A DNA stretch of 64,000 nt, taken from Burkholderiales bacterium. Lineage in GTDB: Bacteria; Pseudomonadota; Gammaproteobacteria; Burkholderiales; SG8-41. This document shows, one piece after another, positions 60,901-64,000 of this stretch. The stretch lies in the NCBI GenBank assembly GCA_019749945.1, contig JAIEPF010000004.1:62001-126000 (forward strand), in the 5' to 3' direction. The stretch's first letter is position 1. Each line of letters opens with the position of its first letter. Both the position numbers and the translations under genes were made by a program. Under the pieces are notes generated by a model. The model ran no database searches. It was not told where the DNA came from and worked only from the letters and a program-made list of their open reading frames with translations.

Positions 60901-61392
60901 ATGGGTATCATCCTCGACCGCATCCACGCGCTCGGCCTGCAGCTGCCGCCGGTGCATCCGCATGCCAATCCGAATCGCACAGCCTGTGTCAGATCCGGCA
61001 ATGTGCTTTATCTGTCCGGCCACAGCTCCGGACGCCATGACATGCCCCTGGGTGTCATCACCGCCGGCAAGGTCGGCAGCGAAGTTTCCGAAGCCGAGGC
61101 GTACAAAACCGCGCGCTCGGTTGCCCTGGTGATCATGGCGACCCTTCAGGCCCACACCGGCGACCTCGACCGCGTCACGCGCATCATCCGGCTGTTCGGC
61201 ATGGTCAATTCCGCACCCGGTTTCGAGCGCCAGTTCGCGGTGATGGATGGCGCATCCGACCTGTTCTACGAGCTGTGGGGTCCCGACAGGGGCTGCCATG
61301 CGAGGACGGCGGTGGGCATCGCCGAGCTGCCGCGGCGCGCGGTGATTGAAATCAACGGCGAATTTGAACTGGACGGCCCGGCGCATTCGTAA
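60901..61392 (+). CDS. RidA/YjgF family protein
   Basis: A 163-residue protein of the RidA/YER057c/UK114 superfamily. Marks are NVLYLSGHSSG, KTARSVALVIMATLQAHTGDLDRVTRIIRLFGMVN and the C-terminal RTAVGIAELPRRAVIEINGEFEL, which carries the substrate-binding Arg and the Glu. Typical RidA removes reactive enamine or imine intermediates; longer members like this one (with PPVHPHANPNRT at the N-terminus) have uncertain substrates. It follows the GTPase gene by 39 nt and may belong to the same transcript. Confidence 0.88.
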   Translation: MGIILDRIHALGLQLPPVHPHANPNRTACVRSGNVLYLSGHSSGRHDMPLGVITAGKVGSEVSEAEAYKTARSVALVIMATLQAHTGDLDRVTRIIRLFGMVNSAPGFERQFAVMDGASDLFYELWGPDRGCHARTAVGIAELPRRAVIEINGEFELDGPAHS

Positions 61393-61417
61393 TGCGTGCC
61401 GGAAACCGGCCGTCAGG

Positions 61418-61633
61418 TCATTTGACCTGCAGGTAAAGTTCTTCCACCCGGGCTCTTGCCCAGGGTGTTCTCCTCAGGAATTTCAGGCTGGAACGGATGC
61501 TCGGTTCGTGGGTGAAGCAGCGGATGGGCAGGGCGTTTCCCATCACCTCCCAGCCGAGGCCTGCAACCAGCTCGATCAGCATTTTCTCCAGCGTGATGCT
61601 GTGCAGCGGATTGCCGGGCTGGGGCAGGATCAA
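61418..61633 (-). CDS. VF530 family (DUF2132) DNA-binding-like protein
   Basis: A 71-residue protein of the VF530 family: QPGNPLHSITLEKMLIELVAGLGWEVMG, FTHEPSIRSSLKFLRRTPWARARVEELYL. The family has a solved structure and is thought to bind DNA, but its role is not known. It starts at TTG 61633, which overlaps the TGA stop of the 63-residue upstream gene (TTGA), so translation is coupled. Confidence 0.88.
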   Translation of the reverse strand: MILPQPGNPLHSITLEKMLIELVAGLGWEVMGNALPIRCFTHEPSIRSSLKFLRRTPWARARVEELYLQVK

Positions 61634-61821
61634 TGGTCTATGCCCACGATATCGTCGGCTTCGAATTCATCCGGCACGGTGCCGTCGCCGATGCCGGTGA
61701 CCATGGCGGCCATGGTGGCGCTCTGCTTGACGAAGTATTCCTCGCTGATCGGGTCATAAAAACGCTGACCGATGGCAACGTCACTGAATGTGGTGCGGTG
61801 ACGGGAAGTTTGATTGGTCAT
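61630..61821 (-). CDS. small conserved hypothetical protein upstream of VF530
   Basis: A 63-residue protein from ATG 61821 (MTNQTSRHRTTFSDVAIGQRFYDP), with GGAGA upstream. The middle IGQRFYDPISEEYFVKQSAT and acidic end EFEADDIVGIDH resemble small single-domain proteins common in proteobacteria with no known role. It overlaps the VF530 gene by four bases, and the tRNA-Asn gene lies 72 nt upstream on the same strand. Confidence 0.7.
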   Translation of the reverse strand: MTNQTSRHRTTFSDVAIGQRFYDPISEEYFVKQSATMAAMVTGIGDGTVPDEFEADDIVGIDH

Positions 61822-61893
61822 GGCGAATCTCCAGAAACACAAAAGCCCGGCCGGGGCGGCTGGGCTAAAGTGCAGGAACCGGAATCTGAATTC

Positions 61894-61969
61894 TGGCTCC
61901 CCGACCTGGGCTCGAACCAGGGACAACCTGATTAACAGTCAGGTGCTCTACCGACTGAGCTATCGGGGA
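61894..61969 (-). tRNA. tRNA-Asn (GTT)
   Basis: On the minus strand the 76-nt gene reads TCCCCGA at the 5' end and TCGGGGA-GCCA at the 3' end, pairing as a 7-bp acceptor stem with an encoded CCA. The D arm is AGCTCAGTCGGTAGAGC, the anticodon arm CTGAC-TGTTAAT-CAG (anticodon GTT), and the T arm is CCTGG-TTCGAGC-CCAGG. All four arms pair well. Confidence 0.96.
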
Positions 61970-62071
61970 ATAAATCGGCAAAAAAGCAATAAAAACGGGT
62001 TGTTGCGGATGCGAACAGGGGCGTATTCTATCTGCGGTTCGAATCATGGTCAACGCAGGAATCCGCCCCCG

Positions 62072-63430
62072 ATGAAATGGTTGAAACGCCTCGGCTTCGT
62101 TGTTTTTGCACTGGTTTTGCTGCTGGCCGTCGTGCCTTTTTTTGTCTCGCTGGATGATTACCGGCCGCAAATCGAGCAGGCGGTTTCGGAAAAGCTGAAG
62201 GAGCCGGTCAAGCTGAAAAGCCTGCGCCTCGCCGGGCTGCCGCTGCCGCATGTCGTGGTTGAGGGCATCGAGGTCGGCAAGACCGGCGATCTCAAGGTCG
62301 GTTCAGTGTCAGTGACACCCGACCTGCTGTCGCTGCTGGGCGATATCAAGGTCATTCGCAGCATCGACATCGAAGGTCTGGTCATCAACCAGCGCGCGCT
62401 GGACCGGATCCCGGTGTGGACCAAAACCGATCCCAAGGCCAAACCGGCCGGTTTCACGGTGCAGGTGCGGAGTGTGCGGCTGGACGACGCGCTGCTGCAG
62501 CTGCAGAAATCCAGTTTTGGTCCGTTTGATGCCCGCGTCAGCATCGCCGCCAGCGGCGCGCCGGAACGCGCCGACATCACCGCGCGCGACGGCAAATTCA
62601 AGGCGACGGTGACACCGGCCGGTGACAAGTTCGGCATTAGCGTGAAAGCCCGGGACTGGCGGCTGCCGGCGGGGCCGCCGATCCTGTTTGACGAACTGCT
62701 GGTCTCCGGCACGGCCACCCTCAACGACGCTGATTTTGGCGACATCAAGGCCAGACTGTACGGCGGCACTGTTGCCGGCAAAAGCAGCATCGCCTGGCAA
62801 AAAGGCATGCAGTTGAAGGGGGACTACACCGTCAGCGAGCTGGAGCTGCGCGATCTGGTGCCGCTGTTTTCGCCGCAGACCAAACTCACCGGACGATTGA
62901 CGGCAAAGCCGGTGTTTTCGGCAAACGCCGCCAGCGCGGCACAGATCAGCAACGTACTCCGGCTCGACACACCGTTCAACATCCGCGACGGCGTACTGCA
63001 CGGCATCGATATCCAGAAGGCCGCGACCAGCCTGATCACCAAGGACAGCAGCGGCCAGACCCGCTTCGATACCCTGTCCGGAAATTTCGCCATGGACCGC
63101 GGCACGCAGCGCATCACCAATCTGAACGTGGCTTCCGGTTCGCTGGCCGCCGACGGCAATGTGACCATTGCGCCGAACAAGGAACTGTCGGGACGCATCA
63201 ATGCGCAGGTCAAGGCGGGGGCCGTGGGCACCGCGTCCGTGCCGCTGAACATCAGCGGTACCCTCGATGCGCCACGGGCATTGCCGACCGGGGCATCGAT
63301 GGCGGGCGCGGCGGTGGGCACGGCGATTCTCGGACCGGGCGCCGGCACTTCGGTGGGCGCCAAGGTCGGCAGCTGGGCCGAAGGCCTGTTCGGCGGCGGC
63401 AAGGACAGCACCAAGGACAAAAAGAAATAG
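62072..63430 (+). CDS. AsmA family protein
   Basis: A 452-residue protein starting at ATG 62072 (MKWLKRLGFVVFALVLLLAVV). One N-terminal membrane anchor is followed by a large periplasmic beta-rich domain. AsmA-type marks are FFVSLDDYRPQIEQAVSEKLKEPVKL near the start and, later, LTGRLTAKPVFSA and TLSGNFAMDRGTQRITNLNVASGSLAADGNV. The C-terminus is Gly/Ala-rich (GGGKDSTKDKKK). AsmA proteins take part in outer-membrane assembly or lipid transport between membranes. It stands alone, convergent with the aminotransferase gene. Confidence 0.88.
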   Translation: MKWLKRLGFVVFALVLLLAVVPFFVSLDDYRPQIEQAVSEKLKEPVKLKSLRLAGLPLPHVVVEGIEVGKTGDLKVGSVSVTPDLLSLLGDIKVIRSIDIEGLVINQRALDRIPVWTKTDPKAKPAGFTVQVRSVRLDDALLQLQKSSFGPFDARVSIAASGAPERADITARDGKFKATVTPAGDKFGISVKARDWRLPAGPPILFDELLVSGTATLNDADFGDIKARLYGGTVAGKSSIAWQKGMQLKGDYTVSELELRDLVPLFSPQTKLTGRLTAKPVFSANAASAAQISNVLRLDTPFNIRDGVLHGIDIQKAATSLITKDSSGQTRFDTLSGNFAMDRGTQRITNLNVASGSLAADGNVTIAPNKELSGRINAQVKAGAVGTASVPLNISGTLDAPRALPTGASMAGAAVGTAILGPGAGTSVGAKVGSWAEGLFGGGKDSTKDKKK

Positions 63431-63451
63431 CCGGCGCGCGGGCCGGCTATT
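63426..63451. terminator. possible hairpin terminator between AsmA and aminotransferase genes
   Basis: AATAGCCGGC (63426-63435) pairs perfectly with GCCGGCTATT (63442-63451), loop of six. It contains the AsmA stop codon and lies between convergent genes. A T run is lacking, so its strength as a terminator is uncertain. Confidence 0.55.
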
Positions 63452-63472
63452 GATACAGGCACTGCGCGGCGT

Positions 63473-64000
63473 TCAGCGCTGGACCAGCACCTTGGCCACG
63501 GCCCCGGCCACGTAATCGATGTTTTTTGAATTCAGCGCCGCGACGCAGATGCGGCCGCTGTCGAGCGCGTAAATCGAATACTCGTCGCGCAGCCTGTGCA
63601 CCTGTTCTTTGGTCAGCCCGGAATAGGAAAACATGCCGCGCTGTTCGACGATGAAGCCGAAGTCGAAGTCGGCGCGCAGGGCGCGGATTTTCTCCACCAG
63701 TTGCTTGCGCATGACCTTGATGCGGTCGCGCATCTCCCCCAGTTCCTTTTCCCACATTTTCCGCAGTTCCGGATCGGTCAGCACCATCACCACGGCTTCG
63801 CCGCCGTGAGTCGGCGGATTGGAGTAGTTGGTGCGGATCACGCGCTTCAACTGACTGAGCGTGCGCGCCGCTTCATCCCGGCCCGAGGTGACGATGCTCA
63901 GCGCGCCGACACGTTCGCCGTACAGCGACAGTGATTTGGAAAACGAGGTTGCGACAAACACCGCGGGCAACTCGGCGGCAAAACGACGTGCGACCGCCGC
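63473..64000 (-). CDS. aspartate/aromatic aminotransferase, 5' end beyond the window
   Basis: The C-terminal 175 residues of a class I PLP aminotransferase of the AspC/TyrB kind, which transfers amino groups between aspartate or aromatic amino acids and 2-oxoglutarate. The PLP lysine is in ATSFSKSLSLYGERVGAL. RTNYSNPPTHGGEAVV and GMFSYSGLTKEQVHRLRDEYSIY are characteristic, with the terminal substrate Arg in SGRICVAAL. The frame is open to the window edge (AAVARRFAAELP), so the start lies outside. Confidence 0.93.
   Translation of the reverse strand, partial: AAVARRFAAELPAVFVATSFSKSLSLYGERVGALSIVTSGRDEAARTLSQLKRVIRTNYSNPPTHGGEAVVMVLTDPELRKMWEKELGEMRDRIKVMRKQLVEKIRALRADFDFGFIVEQRGMFSYSGLTKEQVHRLRDEYSIYALDSGRICVAALNSKNIDYVAGAVAKVLVQR

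Overview
The window looks like a chromosomal segment of a GC-rich betaproteobacterium, probably of the order Burkholderiales or a close relative. The evidence is five orphan Bug/TctC-type solute receptors without their TctAB permeases, a formate dehydrogenase operon with the accessory set seen in that group (DUF3305, DUF3306, polyferredoxin, TorD-like chaperone, small TAT protein), a TupR-like regulator next to tungstate transport genes, and generally high GC with a C/G third-position bias. The first ~1 kb (small lipoprotein, antitoxin-like orphan, REP-like palindromes) is less GC-rich and looks like accessory DNA.

Layout. 1-1000: small hypothetical genes flanked by inverted palindromic repeats. 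1000-4830: a TctC receptor divergent from an RpiR-type regulator, then an AtuA-like (DUF1446) gene and a DUF4387 gene. 4830-16780: molybdenum cofactor and formate dehydrogenase genes (mobA, fdhD and moaA on the minus strand; a DUF3305-DUF3306-polyferredoxin-TorD-fdhABC operon on the plus strand), closed by a strong bidirectional terminator. 16800-20540: a minus-strand group with a TRAP-type receptor lacking a signal peptide, a VOC protein, a TctC receptor, a 271-bp MITE and an oxidoreductase whose stop codon lies at the MITE edge. 20650-31450: a second molybdenum/tungsten block with moeA, a TupR-like regulator divergent from tupBCA, an FecCD-type permease and ATPase, modABC, mobB, moaD and moaE. 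31470-38860: an ion and stress block with nhaA and a minus-strand run of DUF2062, TerC, a voltage-gated cation channel, a BaeRF (eRF1-like) protein and a second TerC, divergent from an NhaR-like LysR regulator. 39040-43150: katG and an SOS-controlled umuDC pair.

43190-60860 is a large catabolic accessory region. A ten-gene minus-strand run encodes four Gfo/Idh/MocA dehydrogenases, two TctC receptors, an LLM flavin enzyme, a two-component flavin monooxygenase and its reductase, and a carboxymuconolactone decarboxylase-family protein. It diverges from a LysR regulator followed by an amidohydrolase, a bicupin, a TctC receptor, a 3-hydroxyisobutyrate dehydrogenase-like enzyme, a beta-propeller protein and a CobW-type GTPase. 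The substrate is unknown; an aromatic or cyclic carboxylic acid is a reasonable guess.

The most striking observation is at 44190-44825. The carboxymuconolactone decarboxylase-family gene has one in-frame TGA exactly at the second cysteine of its CxxC-x2-H redox motif, and 15 nt further on there is a perfect 6-bp hairpin with a GGUC tetraloop, as expected of a bacterial SECIS element. This gene is best read as a 211-residue CxxU selenoprotein, not as two fragments or a pseudogene. Other points of interest are the TerC-channel-BaeRF-TerC module with a calcium-channel-like selectivity filter, the MITE that supplies a stop codon, three oxyanion uptake systems in a row, and three unusual gene starts (a poly-A frameshift, an ATC start, and a LexA box abutting the umuD start).
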